A program made the translations under genes and the position numbers. A stretch of DNA of 32,054 nt from an uncultured Oscillospiraceae bacterium (GTDB taxonomy: Bacteria; Bacillota; Clostridia; Oscillospirales; Oscillospiraceae), in the NCBI GenBank assembly GCA_934591725.1, contig CAKTPR010000012.1, forward strand, positions 1 to 32,054, written 5' to 3'. Numbering within the stretch: position 1 is the first letter of the stretch; each line of letters opens with the position of its first letter. Below, in pieces: positions 7,431 to 14,952 of this stretch. Under the pieces are notes generated by a model. It did no database searches, had not been told where the DNA came from, and saw nothing but the letters and a program-made list of their open reading frames with translations.

Positions 7431-8048
7431 ATGGAAACTCTTGAATTCATCCTTGTGATCATCGTGGCTTATGTTATGGGCTCGCTCAGCATATCAATAT
7501 TCATGTCGAGCCGCGTGCTCGGCAGGGACATCAGAAGAGCCGGGAGCGGCAACGCCGGGGCGACCAATATGGCACGCGTCTACGGAATGAGCGCCGGCGT
7601 GCTGACCCTCGGCGGGGATATGTGCAAGACGGCGGCCGCAATGCTGCTGGGCTATCTCACCCTCGGCGACAGAGGCATGGCAGCGGCAGGCATGGCCTGC
7701 ATGGCGGGGCACTGCTACCCGCTGCTGCATGGCTTCAAGGGCGGCAAGGGAGTTTCCGCGGGCGCGGCGATAGCGCTGTGCATCGATTGGCGCGCAGGAC
7801 TACTGACGATAGCGGTGTTTGCCATCGCGGCGCTGTGCTCGAAGAAGGTGTCCTTCGGCTCGATATGTGCGGCGCTGTCACTGCCGGTATGGGCGCTGGT
7901 GCTTGAGCTGTCACAGCCGCGCTGCGCGCTGGCGATAGTGGGGATGTGCCTTGTCGTCATACGGCACAGGGAGAATATAAAGCGCCTGATAAACGGGACG
8001 GAACCGGACTTCAAGCCCGGCAAGAGCAAGCAGGTCAAGAGAAATTGA
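7431..8048 (+). CDS. plsY: Acyl-phosphate:glycerol-3-phosphate acyltransferase PlsY
   Basis: PlsY moves the acyl group from acyl-phosphate to glycerol-3-phosphate, the first step of phospholipid synthesis, in the cell membrane. The 205-residue length and several hydrophobic segments fit. Conserved motifs are visible: GSGNAGATN at residues 38-46 and GFKGGKGVS at 101-109, both part of the active-site loops. The start is ATG with GGAG about nine bases before it. The tail is basic (KPGKSKQVKRN) and cytoplasmic. It has its own two candidate promoters and is followed by a strong hairpin, so it appears monocistronic. PlsX is not in the window. Confidence 0.95.
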   Translation: METLEFILVIIVAYVMGSLSISIFMSSRVLGRDIRRAGSGNAGATNMARVYGMSAGVLTLGGDMCKTAAAMLLGYLTLGDRGMAAAGMACMAGHCYPLLHGFKGGKGVSAGAAIALCIDWRAGLLTIAVFAIAALCSKKVSFGSICAALSLPVWALVLELSQPRCALAIVGMCLVVIRHRENIKRLINGTEPDFKPGKSKQVKRN

Positions 8049-8085
8049 CGGGCAACATAATTGAGTTGACATAATTGCAAATATA

Positions 8086-8113
8086 AAGCCCCGCATATGT
8101 TCATGCGGGGCTT
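8086..8113 (+). terminator. Terminator after plsY
   Basis: A perfect 11-bp stem (8086-8096 with 8103-8113) has the loop ATGTTC. GAAAAATTTT follows. It lies 37 bases after the plsY stop. Confidence 0.8.
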
Positions 8114-8140
8114 GAAAAATTTTCCGAAAAATAGTATATT
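8112..8140 (+). promoter_or_regulatory. Promoter for the PepV-like dipeptidase
   Basis: TTGAAA at 8112-8117, a 17-base spacer, and TATATT at 8135-8140. The -35 overlaps the last two bases of the preceding terminator stem. The -10 is 37 bases before the ATG at 8178. Confidence 0.6.
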
Positions 8141-8177
8141 GTGAACATCGGTAAAATAAATAAAAGGAGACGGAACA

Positions 8178-9554
8178 ATGGATAATAAGTTCACTGCCGG
8201 TATCGACAAGTTCATAAATGACAACAGAGAGAATATCATAAAAGACATCGCGCGCCTTGTGGCGATAAACAGCGTTGAGGGCACGGCCGAGCCCGGCGCA
8301 CCTTTCGGCAAAGGGCCGAAGCAGGCGCTGGAGCTGGGGCTTGAGATATGCCGCGAGCTGGGACTCAAGGCCGTCAACTGCGAGGATAAGATCGGCTACG
8401 GCCAGCTCGGCGACGCGGAGGATTACCTCGCCACCATCACGCATCTTGACGTCGTTCCCGTCGGAGAGGGCTGGACGGGCGACCCGTTCACGCTGCGCGA
8501 GCGCGAGGGCTATATCATCGGCCGCGGCGTAATGGACGACAAGGGGCCGTCCGTACTGTGCCTGTACGCGCTCAAGTACCTCAAGGACGCGGGCGTTCCG
8601 CTGCGCTACAGCATCCGCGCGCTGCTCGGCACCAATGAGGAGACCGGTATGGGCGACGTGGAATATTACCTTGATAATTACAAGGCACCTGTGTTCTGCT
8701 TCAGCCCGGATTCCGGCTTCCCTGTCTGCAACGGCGAAAAGGGCATATGCAACCTGCGCATCGTCTCCAGGACGAAGCTTGACAAGATCGCCGACATCCG
8801 CGGCGGCGTTGCGGGCAACGTTATCCCCGGCAAGGCCGAGGCGTGGGTAAAGGGCGCAAAGCCTGCTCCCACCGAGAGTGTTTCCGTCGAGGCCGACGGC
8901 GAGCTGTGGCACCTCACCGCGAAGGGCATCGGCGGCCACGCTTCCATGCCTGAGGGCACGGTGAACGCGATAGGCGTGCTGATAAGCTATATTCTCGAAA
9001 ACAAGCTTGCGGGCGAGGAGGAAGAGAAGTTCCTGCGCCTGCTCATGAAGCTGCACGAGAGCTGGGACGGCAGCGGTCTCGGCGTCGATGCTGACGACGG
9101 CAAGTTCGAGCCGCTCACGATAATCGGCGGCGTGATAGGCGTTGAAGACGGGCATATCTTCCAGACCGTCGACAGCCGTTATCCCACCAACACCAGCGGC
9201 AAAAAGATTGCCGACACCATTGCAGCGCTCGCGGGAGAGCTTGCGGAGATCGAACTCAAGAGAGACACCGCTCCGTTCTACATGAGCATCGATAACCCCG
9301 CGGTGAAGGTCTGCATGGACGTTTACAACGCTGTTACCGGTGAGGGCGCGAAGCCCTACACGATGGGCGGCGGAACCTACGCGCGCGATTTCCCGAACGG
9401 CGTGTCCTTCGGTCCGGAGCATCCGGAGCGCAGCTACCCCGACTTCTTCGGCCCGATACACGGCGCGGACGAGGCGGCAAGCATTGACGAGTTCATGGAG
9501 GCGCTGAAGATATACATCCTCGCGCTCATCGAGCTTGAAGAAGTGGAGTTCTGA
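8178..9554 (+). CDS. pepV: M20-family dipeptidase, PepV/Sapep type
   Basis: A 458-residue cytoplasmic metallopeptidase that cleaves dipeptides with broad specificity using two Zn or Mn ions. M20 ligands are visible: H89 and D91 in THLDVVPVG, D120 in GVMDDKGPS, catalytic E154 and ligand E155 in NEETGMGD, and the late GPIHGADE histidine. The inserted lid domain between them contains the GIGGHASMPEGTVNAI motif. The start is ATG with AAAAGGAGACGG just upstream. It stands alone between two hairpins, with its own promoter. Codon choice is a mix of ATC and ATA, suggesting moderate to high expression. Specific assignment to Sapep or PepV is by family resemblance. Confidence 0.92.
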   Translation: MDNKFTAGIDKFINDNRENIIKDIARLVAINSVEGTAEPGAPFGKGPKQALELGLEICRELGLKAVNCEDKIGYGQLGDAEDYLATITHLDVVPVGEGWTGDPFTLREREGYIIGRGVMDDKGPSVLCLYALKYLKDAGVPLRYSIRALLGTNEETGMGDVEYYLDNYKAPVFCFSPDSGFPVCNGEKGICNLRIVSRTKLDKIADIRGGVAGNVIPGKAEAWVKGAKPAPTESVSVEADGELWHLTAKGIGGHASMPEGTVNAIGVLISYILENKLAGEEEEKFLRLLMKLHESWDGSGLGVDADDGKFEPLTIIGGVIGVEDGHIFQTVDSRYPTNTSGKKIADTIAALAGELAEIELKRDTAPFYMSIDNPAVKVCMDVYNAVTGEGAKPYTMGGGTYARDFPNGVSFGPEHPERSYPDFFGPIHGADEAASIDEFMEALKIYILALIELEEVEF

Positions 9555-9570
9555 AAAGAATAGTCAGAGT

Positions 9571-9601
9571 ATCCGGGGAAGTCTTCACGGCTTTCCCGGA
9601 T
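9571..9601 (+). terminator. Hairpin after the dipeptidase gene
   Basis: A 13-bp stem (9571-9583 with 9589-9601) contains two G-U pairs and a TTCAC loop, 16 bases after the stop. No T-run follows directly, though CTTTT appears 14 bases on. Confidence 0.6.
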
Positions 9602-9630
9602 GCTGTATAGACGGACTTTTCCGGCAGTAT

Positions 9631-9672
9631 TTAACATTTTTTTAACCTTTATTTTGCGCTGGCGGTTATAAT
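9631..9672 (+). promoter_or_regulatory. Promoter with PhoP-box-like direct repeat before the two-component/htrA operon
   Basis: TTAACA at 9631-9636 and TTAACC at 9642-9647 are direct repeats with an 11-base period, i.e. 5 bases between boxes. A perfect TATAAT stands at 9667-9672, and no normal -35 fits 17 bases upstream of it. Lack of a -35 with repeats about 20 bases before the -10 fits an activator-dependent promoter. B. subtilis PhoP boxes are TTAACA-like repeats with about this spacing. The regulator identity is inferred. Confidence 0.5.
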
Positions 9673-9736
9673 CTATAGTGATTTGAAAGTTGAATAGTTC
9701 AAACATATATTATGAAAGAGAAGGGCAGAATAAGCT

Positions 9737-10420
9737 ATGAGTAAAAGAGCTCTTGTTGTTGAAGACGATGCGAACATTGCGGAGCTGCTGAGACTGTATC
9801 TGGGTAAGGACGGTTTTGACGTCATGATCGCCGCCGACGGCGGAAAGGCAGAATCCAGCTTCGATCTTTTCTCACCGGATGTGGTGCTGCTCGATATCAT
9901 GCTGCCGGTCAAGGACGGCTGGCAGATATGCAGGGACATCAGGAAAAAGTCCTCGGTGCCGATCATCATGCTCACCGCAAAGGGCGAGACCGCGGATAAG
10001 ATAAACGGACTCGATATGGGTGCGGACGATTATGTCACAAAGCCCTTCGACGTCAAGGAGCTGCTCGCGCGCGTACACGCGGTCATGCGCCGCACGGACG
10101 CGGACGCGCCGGTCGAGAAGAAGCTTACCTTCGATAAGCTCGTGATAAACCTTGAGTCCTACGAGCTGATAGTCGACGGCGTGAAGATAGACACCCCGCC
10201 TAAAGAGATGGAGCTGCTGTATCATCTGGCGGCTTCCCCCAACCGCGTTTTCACGCGCAATCAGCTGCTTGACGAGGTATGGGGCTTTGATTACTTCGGC
10301 GATTCCAGAACTGTCGATGTCCATGTCAAGCGTCTGAGAGAGAAGCTTGAGGGCGTTTCCGACAAATGGTGCCTCAAGACCGTGTGGGGCGTGGGCTATA
10401 AGTTCGAGGTTCACGAGTAA
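9737..10420 (+). CDS. OmpR/PhoB-family response regulator
   Basis: A 227-residue DNA-binding response regulator. The receiver domain (1-115) has the acidic pair D10 and D11, phospho-acceptor D53 in VVLLDIMLP, the T in MLTAKGE, and K in VTKPFD. The winged-helix domain (about 130-225) ends with the usual DVHVKRLREKL and TVWGVGYKFE. The ATG has GAAGGGC about 12 bases upstream. The kinase gene starts nine bases after the stop, then htrA 14 bases after that, so these are one operon. Likely autoregulated through the direct repeats at 9631-9647. Orthology to PhoP or CssR cannot be settled from sequence alone. Confidence 0.93.
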   Translation: MSKRALVVEDDANIAELLRLYLGKDGFDVMIAADGGKAESSFDLFSPDVVLLDIMLPVKDGWQICRDIRKKSSVPIIMLTAKGETADKINGLDMGADDYVTKPFDVKELLARVHAVMRRTDADAPVEKKLTFDKLVINLESYELIVDGVKIDTPPKEMELLYHLAASPNRVFTRNQLLDEVWGFDYFGDSRTVDVHVKRLREKLEGVSDKWCLKTVWGVGYKFEVHE

Positions 10421-10429
10421 GGCTTCGCC

Positions 10430-11857
10430 ATGAAGAGTATTTACCTCAGAAACTTCACCGCAACGGCGCTGCTGGTGCTGACCTGCTTTATCCTTGTGGC
10501 GTTCTCATTCGTGGGGATAGGTAGGATGTACCTCATACGCGAGTATAAAAGCGACATGGTCGCGAGCGCCGAGGAGGTATCGCGCACAGCGGCGGCGGTG
10601 GGTCAGAACGACTCGATGAACAGCTGGCTGCTGAGCATGATAATAAGCGCGATATCGCGCTCGACAGGGAACCATATCTTCATCACCGATGCGAACGGAC
10701 TTGTCATGTCCTGCTCCGACCAGACGCCGATGTGCAAGCATTACGGGACGCTGCTGCCGGAAGATATCATGACCGAGATAAAAAACGGTCAGGAGACGGA
10801 GATAAGCACGCTCGGCGGAATGTACACAAATCCCCGCTACATCGTCACCCACGAGATAACAAGGGAATCAGACGGCGAACTCATGGGCTATGTGTTCGTG
10901 ACGAACGCACCGGATAATATACTCAGCAACTGGTCGACCTTTGTGCTCATCGCGACGGTGATAGCAGTGCTTGTGCTGTGTATGTCGCTTGCGGTGTCGC
11001 TCGTTTACTCCAAACGCATGGCGCGGCCGCTGGACGAGATAGCGGCGGCATCGAGGAAATTCGCGAGAGGGGACTTCTCCGTGCGCGTGAAGCAGCAGGA
11101 GGATCCGACAGACGAGATGGGCGCGCTCATCGATTCGTTCAACAAGATGGCCGACTCCCTCCAGAATGCGGAGAACCGCAGGAGCGAATTCATCGCAAAC
11201 GTTTCCCACGAGCTGCGCACACCGATGACGACAATAGCCGGCTTTGCCGACGGTATACTCGACGGGACGATCCCGAAGGATCAGGAGACGAAGTACCTCA
11301 CCTCGATAAGAGACGAAACGCGCAGGCTCTCCCGCCTTGTGCGCGATATGCTGGATGCTTCGCAGACGAGAGCCAGGGCCGCCGACCCAAGCAAGCGCAC
11401 GGTGTTCGACCTGACGGAGCTTGTGCTCCAGACGCTGCTCAGCTTTGAGGCGCGCGCGACGCAGAAGAACCTTGACGTTGACCCGCAGCTGCCGGAGAAC
11501 CACATAATGGTCATCGCCGACAAGGACGCGATAACGAGGGTCATATATAACCTGCTCGATAACGCGGTCAAGTTCGCGACTCCCGGAAGCTGCCTCACGC
11601 TGAGACTGTACAGGGACGCGCAGAAGGCTTACGTCTCGATAAAGGACATAGGCGAGACGATACCGCCGGACGATCTGCCGTTTATCTTCGACCGTTTCCA
11701 CAAGTCCGACCGCTCGCGCAGCCTTGATAAGGACGGCGTCGGGCTGGGGCTGTATCTGGTGAAGTCGATAATCAACAGCCATGACGAGGACATAGCCGTG
11801 AAGAGCGAGGACGGGGCAACGGAGTTTGTGTTTACGCTCAAACTGGCCGATAAATAA
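10430..11857 (+). CDS. Membrane sensor histidine kinase (HAMP, HisKA, HATPase)
   Basis: A 475-residue partner of the regulator just upstream. Order: membrane segment near 10-30, an external sensing region of about 130 residues, a second membrane segment near 165-190, HAMP with MARPLDEIAAASRKFARGDFS, then HisKA with phospho-acceptor H260 in NVSHELRTPMTT. The ATP-binding domain has NLLDNAVKF, FIFDRFHK and GVGLGLYLVKS. The external region has two cysteines, C95 and C102, seven residues apart, which might form a disulfide. The layout is PhoR/ResE-like, but the neighbouring HtrA protease recalls CssS, which senses misfolded secreted protein. The signal is unknown. Confidence 0.93.
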   Translation: MKSIYLRNFTATALLVLTCFILVAFSFVGIGRMYLIREYKSDMVASAEEVSRTAAAVGQNDSMNSWLLSMIISAISRSTGNHIFITDANGLVMSCSDQTPMCKHYGTLLPEDIMTEIKNGQETEISTLGGMYTNPRYIVTHEITRESDGELMGYVFVTNAPDNILSNWSTFVLIATVIAVLVLCMSLAVSLVYSKRMARPLDEIAAASRKFARGDFSVRVKQQEDPTDEMGALIDSFNKMADSLQNAENRRSEFIANVSHELRTPMTTIAGFADGILDGTIPKDQETKYLTSIRDETRRLSRLVRDMLDASQTRARAADPSKRTVFDLTELVLQTLLSFEARATQKNLDVDPQLPENHIMVIADKDAITRVIYNLLDNAVKFATPGSCLTLRLYRDAQKAYVSIKDIGETIPPDDLPFIFDRFHKSDRSRSLDKDGVGLGLYLVKSIINSHDEDIAVKSEDGATEFVFTLKLADK

Positions 11858-11871
11858 AAGGATTAAAAGAT

Positions 11872-13119
11872 ATGAGCAATATGCAGGACTGGTATGCTCC
11901 GCTTGAGGAGCGTACTTCACCGGAGAGCGAAAAGAAAAAGAAAAAGCCGGGTAAGGCATCCTGGCGCATCGGCGGGGCGATACTGCTGGTCGTGCTGCTG
12001 ATTGCGGCAAGCTCGCTGATATTCTCCGGCTCGAACCAGAGAAGCGAAGCGCCGTATATAGGCGGCGACGGTATGCCCGACGACTGGAACGATTACCTTG
12101 ATAACTATTATCAGGTGACCGAGAGCAAGGACGCGGAGATAAAGCTGCCGCGCGCGGAGCTTGTGCCCAATTTTAGGGTGACAATCTCCAATGAGCGCGG
12201 TAAGGAGCTGAGTCTTCAGGAGCTGTATGACCGGTGCTCAAAGTCGATAGTCGCGATAAAGGGCTATCAGGACGGCGTCGACGGCTACTACTGGGGCAGC
12301 GGCATCATCCTATCTGAGGATGGGCTGATACTCACAAACACCCACGTCATTGAAAACTGCGACACGGCAAGCGTGACGCTCTATGATAACAGCAGCTACG
12401 ATGCGGCGCTCGTCGGCGCGGACAGCACGAGCGACATTGCGGTGCTCAGAATAGAGGCATCCGGTCTGACTCCCGCGAGCTTCGGCGACAGCGCTGAGCT
12501 TGCCATCGGCGACAAGGTCGCGGCGATAGGGAACCCCTTGGGCGAGACCTTCCGCATGACGCTGACCGACGGGATAATCTCCGCGATAGACAGGGGCATC
12601 AGCTATAACGGCCACAGCATGACGCTGCTGCAGACCAACACTGCCATCAACGAGGGCAACTCCGGCGGCGCGCTGTTCAATATGTACGGTCAGGTGATCG
12701 GCGTGACGAACATGAAGATGATGTCTTCATACTCAAGCATCGAGGGCATAGGCTTTGCGATACCGTCGTCAACGATCGCAGCGGTCGCGGATTCGCTGAT
12801 GCAGTACGGCGAGGTGCGGGGACGTGCGGCGATAGGCGTCACTGTCGGTGCGATACCGGAGAACGTCACGAGCCACTATGATCTGCCCACCGGGCTTTAT
12901 GTTTCGGCAGTCGAGGAGAAGTCCGACGCTGCGGCAAAGGGCATACAGCAGGGGGACATCATCACCGCGGTGAACGGAAACCCGGCCACCGCGACGAGCG
13001 ATATCCTTACCGTGAAAAACACCCTCAGCGTCGGCGACACGATCACCTTTACGATCTGGCGCGACGGGGATACCTTTGACGTTGACGTCACATTAGTGGA
13101 CGAAAACGATCTGAAGTAA
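11872..13119 (+). CDS. htrA: HtrA/DegP-like membrane-anchored serine protease with PDZ domain
   Basis: A 415-residue protease that degrades misfolded proteins at the outer face of the membrane. A charged N-terminal tail (EKKKKKPGK) precedes one membrane segment near residues 33-53, so the rest is outside the cell. The catalytic triad is complete: H158 in TNTHVIEN, D188 in SDIAVLRI and S264 in EGNSGGALF. A single PDZ domain occupies about 320-410 (GLYVSAVEEKSDAAAKGIQ). The ATG has AGGATTAAAAGAT upstream. It is the last gene of the regulator-kinase operon, an order also seen in secretion-stress regulation by CssRS of htrA genes. A strong bidirectional hairpin follows. Confidence 0.93.
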   Translation: MSNMQDWYAPLEERTSPESEKKKKKPGKASWRIGGAILLVVLLIAASSLIFSGSNQRSEAPYIGGDGMPDDWNDYLDNYYQVTESKDAEIKLPRAELVPNFRVTISNERGKELSLQELYDRCSKSIVAIKGYQDGVDGYYWGSGIILSEDGLILTNTHVIENCDTASVTLYDNSSYDAALVGADSTSDIAVLRIEASGLTPASFGDSAELAIGDKVAAIGNPLGETFRMTLTDGIISAIDRGISYNGHSMTLLQTNTAINEGNSGGALFNMYGQVIGVTNMKMMSSYSSIEGIGFAIPSSTIAAVADSLMQYGEVRGRAAIGVTVGAIPENVTSHYDLPTGLYVSAVEEKSDAAAKGIQQGDIITAVNGNPATATSDILTVKNTLSVGDTITFTIWRDGDTFDVDVTLVDENDLK

Positions 13120-13130
13120 ACAGAGAACAA

Positions 13131-13176
13131 AACGAACACCCTCGGAACCATTGCTGCGGCTCCGAGGGTGTTCGTT
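13131..13176. terminator. Bidirectional terminator between htrA and prmA
   Basis: A perfect 16-bp stem (13131-13146 with 13161-13176) has a 14-base loop and lies between convergent genes. T-rich tails exist on both strands (TTCGTTTATC forward, CGTTTTGTTC in reverse). Confidence 0.85.
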
Positions 13177-13190
13177 TATCAGAATCAATA

Positions 13191-14108
13191 TCAGCGGCAG
13201 ACGAAGCAGTGCCACTCTTCTTCGGATTTATGATCGAGAATTTCAAAGCCGTTGGCGATAAGCGCGGCTTCGGTCTCCGGCCAGCGGTGCTCGATAATGC
13301 CGGAGCAGATGAACACAGCGCCCGGAGCCATGAACTGGCGCACGACGGCGGAGAGGGGAATGATAACGTCGGCAACGATGTTTGCGAGCACGAGCTGGTA
13401 CCCGCCGCCGATGCGCGCGCGGAGGGAAGCGTCGGCGATGATATCACCTGCCCACGCCGTCATTTTATCCGCACCGATGCCGTTGAGCGCCGCGTTTGAC
13501 ATCACGACGTCAGGAGCCTTGGGGTCGATATCCACGCCGAGACAGCTGTCACAGCCGAGGATGAGCGCACCGATTCCGAGAATGCCGCTGCCGCAGCCAA
13601 GGTCGAGCACGCGCACGCCGGGCTTAGAAAACTTCTCAAGCGCAGCAAGGCACATGCGCGTGGTCGCGTGGCTGCCGGTGCCGAAGATAAGGCCGGGGTC
13701 GAGCCTGAGCGGAAGACGTCCGTCCTGCGGCGCTTCCTCCCATTCTGGCACGACGACGAGTTTTTTGCCGACTTCGATGGGCTTGTAATACTCGCGCCAG
13801 TTGTTCTCCCAATCGCTGTCCTCAACACAGCTTGTAGTAACATCGCTGTACGCGGCGTTGATGCGGCGGAGCACGGCAAGGCCGTCCTCATCGTCGGTCA
13901 GGTAGCACTTGATGCGGCTGACGCCGGCAAATTGATTTTCAAGCTCGTCATCCACATAGTCCCAATACTGGTGGTTCTGTTCGAGGAAATCCTTGAAATC
14001 CTCCTCGTTCTCGATGACGAAGCCGCCGGCTCCCATGTCCGCCATTTCCTGACAGCGCGCATCTATCTCCGCGCCGGGGGTGTTGACTGTGACTTCTATA
14101 TAACGCAT
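13191..14108 (-). CDS. prmA: Ribosomal protein L11 methyltransferase
   Basis: A 305-residue SAM-dependent enzyme that methylates lysines and the N-terminus of ribosomal protein L11. The N-terminal substrate-binding part begins MRYIEVTVNTPGAEID. The methyltransferase part has LDLGCGSGILGIGAL as the SAM-binding loop and LANIVADVIIPL as the catalytic NxxA-type motif; GTGSHATTRMCL just before is typical of PrmA. The frame continues to a TTG at 14120, but ATG 14108 has GGAGG five bases upstream and starts at the expected residue. It lies 23 bases after the pseudouridine synthase stop, probably in the same transcript. RsmE, the usual neighbour, is not present. Confidence 0.93.
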   Translation of the reverse strand: MRYIEVTVNTPGAEIDARCQEMADMGAGGFVIENEEDFKDFLEQNHQYWDYVDDELENQFAGVSRIKCYLTDDEDGLAVLRRINAAYSDVTTSCVEDSDWENNWREYYKPIEVGKKLVVVPEWEEAPQDGRLPLRLDPGLIFGTGSHATTRMCLAALEKFSKPGVRVLDLGCGSGILGIGALILGCDSCLGVDIDPKAPDVVMSNAALNGIGADKMTAWAGDIIADASLRARIGGGYQLVLANIVADVIIPLSAVVRQFMAPGAVFICSGIIEHRWPETEAALIANGFEILDHKSEEEWHCFVCR

Positions 14109-14131
14109 AGTATCCTCCAAAATTATATGTT

Positions 14132-14767
14132 TTACTTGAAATATTCAAATCCGTTCCAAGGGAAAACAGGCTCAGGCATGGCTGAATAGCTTATGGCTTT
14201 GCCTGTCGCAGGGTGACGGAAGCCGAGAGCGTGCGACCACAGGGCGAGCGCGCAGTCCCTGTACCGACTGCCGTATTTCACATCCCCGACGAGCGGCATA
14301 GCGCGCGAGGAAAACTGCACGCGGATCTGGTGTGTGCGCCCGGTGTGCAGAATGACGCGCAGCAGGGAAAGCTCCGGGAGCGCTTCAAGCAGAGAGTATT
14401 CGAGCTCCGCGTCCTTGACGCCGCCGCGCTGGCGCTTCACGACAAAGGATTTGTTCTTTGCACGATCCCAGAAGAGCAGGTCGCGCAGCACGGCGCCCTC
14501 CTCATTAGGGCGTCCCTGTACGACGGCCAGATATTCTTTATGGAGCTGCCGCGCCGCGATCTGCCGCGACAGCCCGGCGGCTGCGGCGGGGGTGCGCGCA
14601 TAGACCATCACGCCGCCGACGGCGCGGTCGAGCCGGTGGACACAGTAAACATCCCCGCCGAGCTCATCCGACAGCAGCCGCGGCATACCGGGCTCCTCCG
14701 ACAGGACTCCCGCGGGCTTTACGCATACGACTATATCAGCATCCGAATATAGTATTTGCAGAGGCAA
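14132..14767 (-). CDS. RluA-family RNA pseudouridine synthase (short form, copy 2)
   Basis: A 211-residue RluA-type catalytic domain. D47 in HRLDRAVGG is the catalytic residue; VCVKPAGVLS and HTGRTHQIRVQFSSR flank it. It lacks an S4 domain and resembles the 213-residue copy at 6704-7345 across the whole length, including a PLALF/ALALW segment and HPATG near the end. The two are paralogues and probably modify different sites. No ATG fits: an in-frame TGA lies nine bases upstream of the TTG at 14767, which aligns with the usual family start and has GGTGA about six bases before it. TTG is therefore the likely start codon. It leads the prmA transcript. Confidence 0.9.
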   Translation of the reverse strand: MPLQILYSDADIVVCVKPAGVLSEEPGMPRLLSDELGGDVYCVHRLDRAVGGVMVYARTPAAAAGLSRQIAARQLHKEYLAVVQGRPNEEGAVLRDLLFWDRAKNKSFVVKRQRGGVKDAELEYSLLEALPELSLLRVILHTGRTHQIRVQFSSRAMPLVGDVKYGSRYRDCALALWSHALGFRHPATGKAISYSAMPEPVFPWNGFEYFK

Positions 14768-14803
14768 ACAGCATCACCATGACCCTTTTTCAGCGTTTTT
14801 TCT

Positions 14804-14832
14804 ATTCTACATCTTGTACGGCTTTTTTGCAA
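14804..14832 (-). promoter_or_regulatory. Promoter for the rluA-like/prmA operon
   Basis: On the minus strand, TTGCAA (complement of 14827-14832), a 17-base spacer, then TAGAAT (complement of 14804-14809). It lies 37 bases before the TTG start at 14767. Confidence 0.65.
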
Positions 14833-14863
14833 CGTCAAGAAAAATTCTCGGAGCTTTTGTTAA

Positions 14864-14893
14864 TTGACGGCGGACAGAGAAGCGTGTTACCAT
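14864..14893 (+). promoter_or_regulatory. Promoter for the Na/Pi cotransporter gene
   Basis: TTGACG at 14864-14869 and TACCAT at 14888-14893, spacer 18 bases, with a TG one base before the -10 (extended type). No Pho-box-like direct repeat is visible in this 185-base divergent gap. Confidence 0.5.
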
Positions 14894-14952
14894 CGGTGCA
14901 GAACGGTAAGATAATGGTGGAGTTTACGCGTTTTGATTAGGAGCTGGTTAAA

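Noticed and set aside
7911..9461. 516-codon minus-strand frame over the dipeptidase gene
   Set aside because: High GC leaves few stops on the opposite strand; the plus-strand protein has all M20 motifs and a proper promoter and ribosome site.
10868..12010. 380-codon minus-strand frame over the first histidine kinase
   Set aside because: An Arg/His/Val-rich translation with no domain, fully antisense to a clear kinase gene.
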